Below, piece by piece: positions 18,621 to 26,374 of a stretch of 59,059 bases of DNA. The first letter of the stretch is position 1, and every line of letters starts with the position of its first letter. The notes under the pieces are model-generated. The model saw only the letters and a program-made list of their open reading frames with translations. It did no database searches and was not told the DNA's origin. The stretch is from an uncultured Bacteroidaceae bacterium (lineage in GTDB: Bacteria; Bacteroidota; Bacteroidia; Bacteroidales; Bacteroidaceae), in NCBI GenBank assembly GCA_904501945.1, contig CAJGCU010000002.1, positions 1 through 59,059 of the forward strand, written 5' to 3'. The translations under genes and the position numbers were made by a program.

Positions 18621-19232
18621 TTATTTTTTCTTGCCGCCTGCAGCTGCCTCAGCTTGTGCAGCACGAGCTGCACGAGTCATGCGGACTGCACAAACAACAA
18701 CTTCCTTAGATGTGATTATTTCGAGGCCCTCGTAAGAAAGTGCGCCAACCTTCATAGACTTACCAAGACCCAAGTTTGTAACATCAATATCAAGAGTATC
18801 AGGGAACTGAGTATAAAGAGCCTTTACAGCAAGTTTGCGAACACTGAGCGCAAGCTTACCACCGGCACGTACACCCTCTGCAAGACCATTGAGTTTAACA
18901 GGAATTTCGAACACAACAGGCTTGTCTTCTGTAATCTGATAGAAGTCAACATGTACTGGACGATCTGTCACGAAATCACACTGAAGATCCTTGAGGATTG
19001 CCTTTACTGGAGTTCCTTCTACAACGAGATTAACAATGTAAACATTGGGAGTGTAAAGAAGCTTTGCCAATTCCTTTTCAGAAATCTGAATTGACTTTGC
19101 TACAGGAAGACCCTTCTCGTCTTTTTCAACTCCGTAGAAAACAGCAGGAATCAGACCTGCACGGCGAAGCTCTTTGCTTGCCTTCTTGCCAAACTCAGTA
19201 CGAGCCTGTGCATTGATTGTAATTTCTCTCAT
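18621..19232 (-). CDS. rplY: 50S ribosomal protein L25 (Ctc type)
   Basis: A 203-residue, two-domain L25/TL5/Ctc protein that binds 5S rRNA. The N-terminal domain (REITINAQARTEFGKKASKELRRAGLIPAV) and the C-terminal beta domain (PVHVDFYQIT through SVRKLAVKALYTQFPD) are both present, so it is the long form. The C-terminus is Ala/Lys-rich (AEAAAGGKKK). A good promoter at 19380-19409 predicts an unusually long 5' leader of about 140 nt. It heads the rplY-pth-S4 group. Confidence 0.95.
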   Translation of the reverse strand: MREITINAQARTEFGKKASKELRRAGLIPAVFYGVEKDEKGLPVAKSIQISEKELAKLLYTPNVYIVNLVVEGTPVKAILKDLQCDFVTDRPVHVDFYQITEDKPVVFEIPVKLNGLAEGVRAGGKLALSVRKLAVKALYTQFPDTLDIDVTNLGLGKSMKVGALSYEGLEIITSKEVVVCAVRMTRAARAAQAEAAAGGKKK

Positions 19233-19379
19233 TTTACTGAAATGTTTTGTGTTACTATAAATTAAGTCTGTTTTTGCAATTTAGAGAAATACTCCCGCAT
19301 TGCATTTTAGCGCTTAATTCGCCATCACACGATGACCCATTTTACAAAACGAGTCTATGTGTTGCCCAAAAAAGCGGCA

Positions 19380-19409
19380 CAAAGGTACAACTTTTGCAGA
19401 AACCCACAA
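19380..19409 (-). promoter_or_regulatory. rplY promoter
   Basis: On the minus strand TACCTTTG (complement of 19380-19387) is preceded by TTG (complement of 19407-19409) with a 19-nt spacer. The start should lie near 19373. The 140-nt untranslated leader down to 19232 has no recognised motif. The remaining 110 nt, up to 19492, lie between this promoter and the next gene. Confidence 0.75.
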
Positions 19410-19492
19410 AAGTTTTACCTTTTTTTTTCGCATTCAAATCTTAATTCGATAATTTTCGTGTAAAAAGATGTAAAATTCCGAATCTCTAAATA

Positions 19493-19906
19493 TCAGAATA
19501 TATCTTTCACCTTATCAAGAAAACTCTTTTTTTCTGCCTTTTCTTCTAGAACTTCACTTTCACCTGTAGGACTTTCCACTGCCACAGCAACATTTTCATC
19601 CAAGACAGGAGTCTCTACTGCACTTTCTACTGTTTGTAGCGCAGGTGCATTCCCTTTTGCAATTTCCAGCGTTCTTGTCAATGCATCAACAAATTTCTCA
19701 TAATCTTCTTTATAAAGAAACAGCTTGTGCTTCTCAAACACGAAACGAGGATTTTCAAATGTTCCTTCATTAATTTTTTTGCTTTCAGTGATAGCAATGT
19801 ATCTATCACCATTTCTGCTCTGCTTCACATCAAAATAGTAGATGCGCTTACCCGCCTTGACGCTTTCCGAAAAAACGAGGTCTTTGTCAGTTTCTCCCAT
19901 AATCAT
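19493..19906 (-). CDS. DUF3276 / PUR-alpha-like nucleic-acid-binding protein
   Basis: A 137-residue protein. Residues about 8-80 (FSESVKAGKRIYYFDVKQSRNGDRYIAITESKK through KHKLFLYKEDYEKFVDALTRTLEIAKG) match the PUR-like DUF3276 family, whose Borrelia member binds DNA and RNA. The C-terminal third is an acidic, Val/Glu-rich linker ending in SFLDKVKDIF. It is probably a cytoplasmic single-strand nucleic-acid binder of unknown target. It is divergent from nusB, separated by 246 nt. Confidence 0.85.
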   Translation of the reverse strand: MIMGETDKDLVFSESVKAGKRIYYFDVKQSRNGDRYIAITESKKINEGTFENPRFVFEKHKLFLYKEDYEKFVDALTRTLEIAKGNAPALQTVESAVETPVLDENVAVAVESPTGESEVLEEKAEKKSFLDKVKDIF

Positions 19907-20052
19907 CAGTTTTAGTGTTGTTTTTTAGTATATGCGTTATTTTTTGTTACAAAATTGTCAATTATTTTTCTTTTACACAAGATTTTCAGCCCTTTTTTTC
20001 ATTTTCGTTCAATCATTATCACAAAAAGCTCCGAAAATTCAGAGAAAATCAC

Positions 20053-20060
20053 TAAATTTG
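20053..20060 (+). promoter_or_regulatory. -7 box of the nusB operon
   Basis: TAAATTTG fits the TAnnTTTG consensus and lies about 90 nt before nusB. A convincing -33 is not seen. It would drive nusB-yajC-ybbR-coaE. Confidence 0.5.
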
Positions 20061-20152
20061 CAGTCAAATCCATTACTTAGCAAGTAAAAGCAAAACAGAG
20101 CCTGATTTGGCATTTTATTCATTAGCAAACAAAAAAAGAGTTTTTTGATTTT

Positions 20153-21079
20153 ATGATTAATCGTTCACTCATTCGTCTGAAAATCGTACAGCTCATGTAC
20201 GCTTACTATCAGAACAACGACAAAAGCATTGATACTGCAGAGAAAGAACTTCTGTTCAGCCTGTCAAAAGCATACGACCTATACAACTATATGCTGCTAC
20301 TTATGGTAAGCGTTTCTCGTCATGCCTACAAGCAGGTTGAAGAAAAGGAGAAGATGAACAAAATTGGGCATATCGACGAAATGGTTAGCCACCGTTTTGC
20401 AGATAACCAATTCACGGCACAGCTTGAGGCAAACAAGCAACTTCAAGAATTTGTGGAGACCAAGAAGAAATCTTGGAACAACGATATTGATTATATCAAA
20501 AAACTATACGCTGACATTCTCCAAAGCGAATATTATCAAGAGTATATGCAGATGGAAGAAGTCACGTATGCCGATGACAGGGAAGTTTGGCGCAAAATCT
20601 ACAAAAACATCATCATGAAAGATGAGCGTATTGACGACATCCTTGAAGAACAAAGCCTTTACTGGAATGACGACAGAGATATCGTTGACACATTCGTTCT
20701 TAAGACCATCAAGAAATTCAGCCCGGAAAATGGTGCGAACCAAGAACTGGTTCCTGAATACAGAGACATGGAAGACCAAGAATACGCCATCCGTCTTTTC
20801 CGCAGAACCATCATGAACGACGAGTATTACCGTTCACTCATCGGACGATGTGTCAAGAATTGGGAATTCAACCGATTAGCATACATGGATGTCATCATCA
20901 TGCAAATAGCTATCGCGGAACTCCTTAGTTTCCCTCAGATTCCGATATCAGTCACCATCAACGAATACGTGGAAATAGCCAAATGGTACAGCACTCCTAA
21001 AAGTTCCGGCTACGTCAATGGAATTATCGATTCTGTAGCAAAGATGCTGAAAAAGGAGAACAAACTCACTAAGGCTTAA
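20153..21079 (+). CDS. nusB: Transcription antitermination protein NusB (long form)
   Basis: A 308-residue protein. The opening (MINRSLIRLKIVQLMYAYYQ) and the C-terminal helical bundle (NWEFNRLAYMDVIIMQIAIAELLSFPQIPISVTINEYVEIAKWYS) are the NusB fold, which acts with NusE/S10 in rRNA antitermination. About 150 extra, mostly helical residues lie between the two conserved parts. This makes it twice the length of E. coli NusB, but such long NusB proteins are usual in Bacteroidota. It is the first gene of the nusB-yajC operon. Confidence 0.92.
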   Translation: MINRSLIRLKIVQLMYAYYQNNDKSIDTAEKELLFSLSKAYDLYNYMLLLMVSVSRHAYKQVEEKEKMNKIGHIDEMVSHRFADNQFTAQLEANKQLQEFVETKKKSWNNDIDYIKKLYADILQSEYYQEYMQMEEVTYADDREVWRKIYKNIIMKDERIDDILEEQSLYWNDDRDIVDTFVLKTIKKFSPENGANQELVPEYRDMEDQEYAIRLFRRTIMNDEYYRSLIGRCVKNWEFNRLAYMDVIIMQIAIAELLSFPQIPISVTINEYVEIAKWYSTPKSSGYVNGIIDSVAKMLKKENKLTKA

Positions 21080-21132
21080 TTCTCCATAGAAAATATACAT
21101 TATTATTAATTAAAATAACAAACTCGAAAACT

Positions 21133-21453
21133 ATGTTTACTCCCATTCAAGCAGCAGGTGCTGCACAAGGCGGCTTCGACTGGAGCATGATTATCATGAT
21201 TGTTGCCATGTTTGTCATCGTTTATTTTTTCATGATAAGACCACAGCGCAAGCGTCAGAAGGAAATTGAGAATTTCCGTAAAAGCCTCACTATCGGCAGC
21301 AAAGTTATCACTGCTAGCGGTGTGTATGGCACTGTAAAGTCACTCAACGAGGGGCTTCCTTACCTCACCATCGAAGTTTCTAAAGGCGTGACTATACAGA
21401 TAGACCGCAATTACGTATACGCAGAAGGCAGTCAGCAGCCACAGCAGCAATAA
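21133..21453 (+). CDS. yajC: Preprotein translocase subunit YajC
   Basis: A 106-residue single-pass inner-membrane protein with a helix at about 18-37 (MIIMIVAMFVIVYFFMI) followed by the diagnostic RPQRKRQKE. Then come the FRKSLTIGSKVITASGVYGTVKSL beta region and a Gln-rich tail (SQQPQQQ). It associates with SecDF and the Sec translocon. It lies 53 nt after nusB and 30 nt before the YbbR gene. Confidence 0.95.
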   Translation: MFTPIQAAGAAQGGFDWSMIIMIVAMFVIVYFFMIRPQRKRQKEIENFRKSLTIGSKVITASGVYGTVKSLNEGLPYLTIEVSKGVTIQIDRNYVYAEGSQQPQQQ

Positions 21454-21483
21454 TCTGTCCATTTGCAATACACTAAAATTCAA

Positions 21484-22464
21484 ATGCTTGCAGACTTCAC
21501 AAAAGTTATATTAAGAAGATTGCGGTTGGTCAAAATCAATCGCAATTTTCTTGTGTTCTTGATATTCTTCATCATATCAATCGCATTCTGGTTCATGCAA
21601 TCAGTCAAAGAGACATCCGAAGTCAGTCTCACCTACAAACTCAACATTGCTGATATGCCCAAGGATGTCATCTATACGAGTGATATGCCTCAAGAAGTGA
21701 GCGTAAACTATGCCAGCAAAGGATGGAACGCATTCTATTATAAGTTCATGATAAATGAAGTTAGAGAATTAACCATCAGTTTCAAAGAAATAGACAGCGG
21801 AAATGGAAAAATCATTATTGATGCAAACAATTTCCGCCGTGCTGCACAGAAAGTAAAGCCAACAGGAATGACCTATAAATCCAGCATTCCTAACAAAGTA
21901 GAAGTATTTTATTCCAACGGACAACACAAACGTGTACCAGTTATTTTCAAAGGCAGCATTTCAACCACTGGCGGTCGATTCCATTGTGGCACCATTTTAC
22001 ATCCCGACTCTGTTGACGTATATGCGCCAGAAGATATTTACAAGAATATCAACAGTATAGAAACAGAAAATATCACTTATAAAGAAGTCGAAGACACCAT
22101 CAACACCCGATTGGCATTGGTGGAGCCACGAGGTGTAAAAGTGTCACCCGATACCATCAATGCTGAAATTTGCGTTGACATTTTCACGGACAAAATCATA
22201 TCTGTACCTGTCCGATGCGAGAATGTCCCCAAAAACAAAATAATGCGTACATTCCCTCTCAATGCAAAAGTAATCTTTCTGGTCAGTTCAACACTCTACG
22301 ATAACATCACAGCAGAAGATTTCGTTCTTGTTGCCAACTATGAAGACATCAAAGAAGGCACGGATTACTGCAAGTTATATGTACGCCAACAGCCTTCCAA
22401 CATTCGCAACCTCCGCATTTCCCCAGAATCAGTGGAATATGTCATAGAACAAGCTTCGGAATGA
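21484..22464 (+). CDS. YbbR-domain (CdaR-like) membrane-anchored protein
   Basis: A 326-residue protein with one N-terminal membrane helix (FLVFLIFFIISIAFWFM) followed by tandem YbbR-like beta repeats facing the periplasm. Firmicute homologues (CdaR) regulate cyclic-di-AMP synthase; in Bacteroidota the partner is unknown. The frame can be read from a TTG at 21463, but the first ATG, giving MLADFTKV, is at 21484 and I prefer it. Its TGA overlaps the coaE start (ATGA), indicating coupling. Confidence 0.82.
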   Translation: MLADFTKVILRRLRLVKINRNFLVFLIFFIISIAFWFMQSVKETSEVSLTYKLNIADMPKDVIYTSDMPQEVSVNYASKGWNAFYYKFMINEVRELTISFKEIDSGNGKIIIDANNFRRAAQKVKPTGMTYKSSIPNKVEVFYSNGQHKRVPVIFKGSISTTGGRFHCGTILHPDSVDVYAPEDIYKNINSIETENITYKEVEDTINTRLALVEPRGVKVSPDTINAEICVDIFTDKIISVPVRCENVPKNKIMRTFPLNAKVIFLVSSTLYDNITAEDFVLVANYEDIKEGTDYCKLYVRQQPSNIRNLRISPESVEYVIEQASE

Positions 22465-23057
22465 TTAAAATAGGAATCACAGGTGGAATCGGTGCAGGGA
22501 AATCATACATCTGCAATTTATTAAGGCAGAGAGGAATACCTGTTTACAATTGCGATGAAGAAGCAAAAAGACTGATGAAAGACAACCCTCTAATAAGGGA
22601 GAAACTTATACAAGTCATCGGAAAAGATGCATACACCCACGATAAAGTCCTGAACAAACCTGCCATTGCAAAATTTCTATTCGCCAGTAAAAAAAATGCT
22701 GCGGTTATCAACTGTATCGTGCATCCCGTTGTCAAACAAGATTTTATAGACTGGACAAACAAACAGAATACTGACATCGTTGTTCAAGAGAGCGCATTGC
22801 TATTCGAATCTGGTTTCGACAAGTCTGTTGACAAAACAATAGAAGTCTATGCCCCTATCGAGGTCCGTTTGGAAAGAGCCACCATACGTGACAATTCCAC
22901 TGTACAACAAATAAAATCCCGTATGGCACAGCAAATGGATGAAGAAGAAAAACGCCGTTATGCAGACTTTTGCATCATTAATGACGGAACCACAAATATA
23001 GAAGAACAAATAGAGTTTATACTCTCCCAAATTGCTACATCACAAAAGAAAAAATAA
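22461..23057 (+). CDS. coaE: Dephospho-CoA kinase
   Basis: A 198-residue P-loop kinase that performs the last step of coenzyme A synthesis. Walker A is GGIGAGKS (about 8-15), followed by VYNCDEEAKRLM, the CoA-site VHPVVKQDF, and the lid region YAPIEVRLERATIRDN. Length is typical. It overlaps the YbbR gene by 4 nt and precedes the DUF5606 gene by 42 nt. This neighbourhood recurs in Bacteroidota. Confidence 0.95.
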   Translation: MIKIGITGGIGAGKSYICNLLRQRGIPVYNCDEEAKRLMKDNPLIREKLIQVIGKDAYTHDKVLNKPAIAKFLFASKKNAAVINCIVHPVVKQDFIDWTNKQNTDIVVQESALLFESGFDKSVDKTIEVYAPIEVRLERATIRDNSTVQQIKSRMAQQMDEEEKRRYADFCIINDGTTNIEEQIEFILSQIATSQKKK

Positions 23058-23099
23058 ATATAATAATATTGTAAAATCGTAAAAATTAAAAATAAAATT

Positions 23100-23543
23100 A
23101 TGATGAAGAAAATTCTCGCCATTTCTGGCAAACCCGGGCTTTACAAGCTCGTATCACGTGGCACAAACAACCTCATCGTTGAAACAATTGACGCACAAAA
23201 GAAGCGTATGCCTGCTTTTGGCGCCGACCAAGTTGTTTCTTTGGGCGACATCTCTATCTACACAAATGATGACAACGAAGTAAGCCTTGCATCCGTGTTC
23301 GACTCAATCAAACAGAACTACGAAGGAAAGGCCGTTGACCTCTCGCCAAAGAAAGCAGATCAGAATGACATCATCGAGTTCTTTGCAAAAGTTCTCCCTA
23401 GCTACGACACAGATCGAGTTCGAGTATCTGATATGCGCAAAGTGCTTTCATGGTACAACATTCTTGTAAACAATGGAATAACAGAATTTGTAAACAAGGA
23501 AGAAGAAAACCAAGAAGAAACTTCCGAAGATGCCAACGCATAA
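23100..23543 (+). CDS. DUF5606-family protein
   Basis: A 147-residue protein beginning KKILAISGKPGLYKLVSRGTNNLIVETID, which I recognise as the DUF5606 family of Bacteroidota. The fold begins with a small beta domain, followed by helices (KQNYEGKAVDLSPKKADQNDIIEFFAKVLP), and ends in an acidic tail. No function is established to my knowledge. The next feature is a strong terminator, so it ends the nusB-coaE operon. Confidence 0.82.
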   Translation: MMKKILAISGKPGLYKLVSRGTNNLIVETIDAQKKRMPAFGADQVVSLGDISIYTNDDNEVSLASVFDSIKQNYEGKAVDLSPKKADQNDIIEFFAKVLPSYDTDRVRVSDMRKVLSWYNILVNNGITEFVNKEEENQEETSEDANA

Positions 23544-23570
23544 CTATTTACATTACAACAAACTATTAAA

Positions 23571-23610
23571 TGAAACGGCGATACAGATTCTGTACCGCCG
23601 TTTCATTTTT
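23571..23610 (+). terminator. Intrinsic terminator after the DUF5606 gene
   Basis: TGAAACGGCG (23571-23580) pairs perfectly with CGCCGTTTCA (23596-23605). The loop holds a secondary TACAG/CTGTA pairing, and a T tract follows. It lies between convergent genes and could end transcripts from both sides. Confidence 0.9.
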
Positions 23611-23637
23611 ATACCTATCAAAAGATGAATTGAAGCA

Positions 23638-24054
23638 TTACTTCTTGCGAAGTTTCAACACTTCCTCGCCTTTTTCGTCCAGCATTACAGCTGTACTATC
23701 AGACACATTCACTGTGCTATAGCTGCCAAGAGCCTTTACAATAGCATCCTCGATTTCCATAGTAGGACCCATCATGCGTGTCATCCCAATATTACTAAGC
23801 TTCAGGCTGTCTCCTTCAACGACAACACTATATTCGCCAAAAAATGAATTGACAGTCGTGTTTCCATTGAATTTTCCATCTTCGCCAAAACTGATAAAAG
23901 CTTCCTTTTCGCCACCTGACGTACTTTTACCCATAGCCTCTTCTATCAGCCAGTCGCCTTTTATATTTCCAACATTTCCTTCAACTTTTTTCTCGTCTGA
24001 GCCACAGCTGCTGAGCAGTGCACAAACCATTACAATTGTAAATAATTTTTTCAT
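23638..24054 (-). CDS. META-domain-like lipoprotein
   Basis: A 138-residue small lipoprotein with signal peptide and lipobox LLSSC (Cys17). The following GSDE is acidic, as in lipoproteins exported to the cell surface in Bacteroidota. The mature part (GDWLIEEAMG, FGEDGKFNGNTTVNSFFGEYSV, LSNIGMTRMMGP) resembles the META/HslJ beta fold. Its function is unknown. A clear promoter lies about 70 nt upstream and it appears monocistronic. Confidence 0.78.
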   Translation of the reverse strand: MKKLFTIVMVCALLSSCGSDEKKVEGNVGNIKGDWLIEEAMGKSTSGGEKEAFISFGEDGKFNGNTTVNSFFGEYSVVVEGDSLKLSNIGMTRMMGPTMEIEDAIVKALGSYSTVNVSDSTAVMLDEKGEEVLKLRKK

Positions 24055-24125
24055 TTTTATCTTGTTAAAGTGAATAAATTCCGTGTTTTCAGATTCCGTT
24101 TCATAAATGTTCTGATTTCACGATA

Positions 24126-24155
24126 CAAAGGTATAGAATCTCTGTCACACTGCAA
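24126..24155 (-). promoter_or_regulatory. Promoter of the META lipoprotein gene
   Basis: On the minus strand TACCTTTG (complement of 24126-24133) is preceded by TTG (complement of 24153-24155) with a 19-nt spacer. The predicted start near 24119 leaves a leader of about 65 nt. Confidence 0.72.
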
Positions 24156-24196
24156 TGGGATTTTCCCTATTTCGTATAGGACAAAGTCCGCCAACC

Positions 24197-26284
24197 TCAT
24201 TGTTCAAATACAAGTTCCTCGCCATTTGCTTTGACACAGACAGGCTTCTCGTGAACAAATTCCCCACTAATGATACGCATACTGAGTTCGTTCAGCAATT
24301 TTTCTTGAATAGCTCGTTTAACAGGACGCGCTCCAAATTGCGGATCATAGCCAGCCTTAGCAATTAATGCTATAGTATCATCGGAAACCTTAAGCACGAT
24401 TCCATTCTGCGCAAGCATTTTGACCACCTTTTCTATCTGTAAGTTTACAATCTGCTGAATCTCGGTTTCATCAAGCGGAAAGAAAGTAATGATGTCATCA
24501 ATACGATTAAGAAATTCAGGACGGAAGATGTTACGAAGCTGCTCACGTTGTGCATTGCTGGTCATGATGATAATTGTGTTTTTGAAGTTAACCACACGTC
24601 CTTTATTGTCAGTCAGACGGCCATCATCAAGCACCTGCAACAACGTATTGAACACGTCTGGATGCGCCTTCTCAATCTCGTCGAAAAGTACAACAGAATA
24701 AGGTTTTCTGCGCACAGCCTCAGTGAGTTGACCTCCTTCTTCATAACCGATATAGCCAGGAGGTGCTCCAATGAGTCGAGTCACACTGAACTTCTCTTGG
24801 TATTCACTCATGTCAATACGCGTCATCATCGTTTCATCATCAAAGAGATAGTCGGCTAAAGCTTTTGCCAACTCGGTTTTACCAACACCCGTAGTACCTA
24901 AAAAAATGAAAGAACCAATAGGTCGTTTGGGGTCTTGAAATCCTGCTCGACTACGACGAACAGCGTCACAAACTGCACGAATAGCCTCATCTTGACCTAT
25001 CACCCGTTTATGAAGTTCTTCTTCCAAATGAACGAGTTTTGCACGTTCCGAAGTTTGCATCTTGTTAACAGGGATGCCTGTCCAGCGACTTACCACATCA
25101 GCTATGTCTTCGCTTTCAACCTCCTCTTTCACAAGCGCTTCCCCACCTTGGGCTTCTGCCAATTTCTCTTGAACAGCTTTAATGTCCTCCTCTAGATGCT
25201 GAAGTTTTCCATAACGAATTTCCGCAACACGACCATAATTACCTTCGCGTTCCGCCTTATCAGCTTCAAACTTCAGCTGTTCCATCTGTTGCTTATCACT
25301 CTGAATCTGATTCAGCAAAGCCCTCTCTCCTTCCCACTTTTCTCGTTGTTTCTGTTCATCAGCCTTGAGCGTATCGATAATTTTGTTCAGTTCTGCGAGT
25401 TTTTTCTTGTCACCTTCACGCTTAATTGCTTCACGTTCAATCTCTAACTGTTTCAGTCTTCGGATTAACTCATCAAGCTGTTCAGGCACTGAATCACGTT
25501 CCATTCGAAGCTTTGCAGCCGCCTCATCCATCAAGTCAATCGCTTTATCTGGCAAAAAACGGTCTGTAATGTAACGGTTACTGAGTTCGACAGCAGCAAT
25601 AATCGCTTCATCCTTAATACGCACCTTGTGATGATTTTCGTAACGTTCTTTCAAACCTCGGAGAATAGAGATAGAGGACGGCACATCTGGCTCATCAACC
25701 ATTACCGTCTGGAATCGACGTTCCAATGCCTTGTCCTTCTCAAAGTACTTCTGATATTCATCAAGAGTTGTAGCACCAATGGAACGCAATTCTCCACGCG
25801 CTAAAGCAGGCTTGAGGATGTTGGCTGCATCCATCGCCCCACTCGTCTGCCCGGCTCCAACAAGAGTATGAATTTCATCGATGAAAAGAATAATTTGCCC
25901 TTCGCTTTCCACAACGGCTTTTACCACGGCTTTAAGTCGCTCTTCAAATTCACCCTGATATTTGGCACCAGCAATGAGAGCACCCATATCCAACGAATAA
26001 AGCTGCTTGTCTCTGAGATTCTCTGGGACATCTCCGCGTACAATACGCCCAGCAAGCCCTTCCACTATAGCAGTCTTACCTGTACCTGGCTCACCAATCA
26101 GTATAGGGTTATTCTTGGTTCGTCGACTAAGAATCTGCAAAATTCGTCTGATTTCCTCGTCACGACCTATGACAGGATCAAGCTTTCCATTCTTAGCACG
26201 TTCTACGAGGTTCGTTGCATACCTTTCAAGAACCTCTTTGCCAGTCGGTTGCTGGCCATTTTGATTTTGATTAATGAAGTTCAT
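24197..26284 (-). CDS. clpB: ClpB-type AAA+ disaggregase lacking the N-domain and part of NBD2
   Basis: A 695-residue protein; usual ClpB proteins have about 860. NBD1 (Walker A GEPGTGKT at 64-71), the coiled-coil M-domain (about 270-385) and NBD2 (Walker A GTTGVGKT at 463-470) are present and closely match Bacteroidota ClpB. The substrate-binding N-domain (about 145 residues) is absent: MNF is followed at once by a Gln/Asn-rich linker. Between sensor-1 TSN (575-577) and the Arg-finger segment FRPEFLNR (587-594) only 9 residues remain instead of about 29. It should still unfold aggregates with DnaK only if NBD2 tolerates that loss. Confidence 0.9.
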   Translation of the reverse strand: MNFINQNQNGQQPTGKEVLERYATNLVERAKNGKLDPVIGRDEEIRRILQILSRRTKNNPILIGEPGTGKTAIVEGLAGRIVRGDVPENLRDKQLYSLDMGALIAGAKYQGEFEERLKAVVKAVVESEGQIILFIDEIHTLVGAGQTSGAMDAANILKPALARGELRSIGATTLDEYQKYFEKDKALERRFQTVMVDEPDVPSSISILRGLKERYENHHKVRIKDEAIIAAVELSNRYITDRFLPDKAIDLMDEAAAKLRMERDSVPEQLDELIRRLKQLEIEREAIKREGDKKKLAELNKIIDTLKADEQKQREKWEGERALLNQIQSDKQQMEQLKFEADKAEREGNYGRVAEIRYGKLQHLEEDIKAVQEKLAEAQGGEALVKEEVESEDIADVVSRWTGIPVNKMQTSERAKLVHLEEELHKRVIGQDEAIRAVCDAVRRSRAGFQDPKRPIGSFIFLGTTGVGKTELAKALADYLFDDETMMTRIDMSEYQEKFSVTRLIGAPPGYIGYEEGGQLTEAVRRKPYSVVLFDEIEKAHPDVFNTLLQVLDDGRLTDNKGRVVNFKNTIIIMTSNAQREQLRNIFRPEFLNRIDDIITFFPLDETEIQQIVNLQIEKVVKMLAQNGIVLKVSDDTIALIAKAGYDPQFGARPVKRAIQEKLLNELSMRIISGEFVHEKPVCVKANGEELVFEQ

Positions 26285-26374
26285 AGTTGCAGTTTTTTAG
26301 GTTTTAGTTGTTTATCACCTTAACAGCCTGCAACTATCATTCCATTTATCTAATCATGCCAATTTGTCTGATTT

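Noticed and set aside
18500..18673. Upstream starts for pth
   Set aside because: They would place the start before or inside the rplY terminator region and add residues not found in the family.
26285..26374. A sigma-54 type promoter ahead of clpB (TTGGCAT followed by an AT-rich run)
   Set aside because: The -12 TTGC is missing at the required distance; it is more likely chance.
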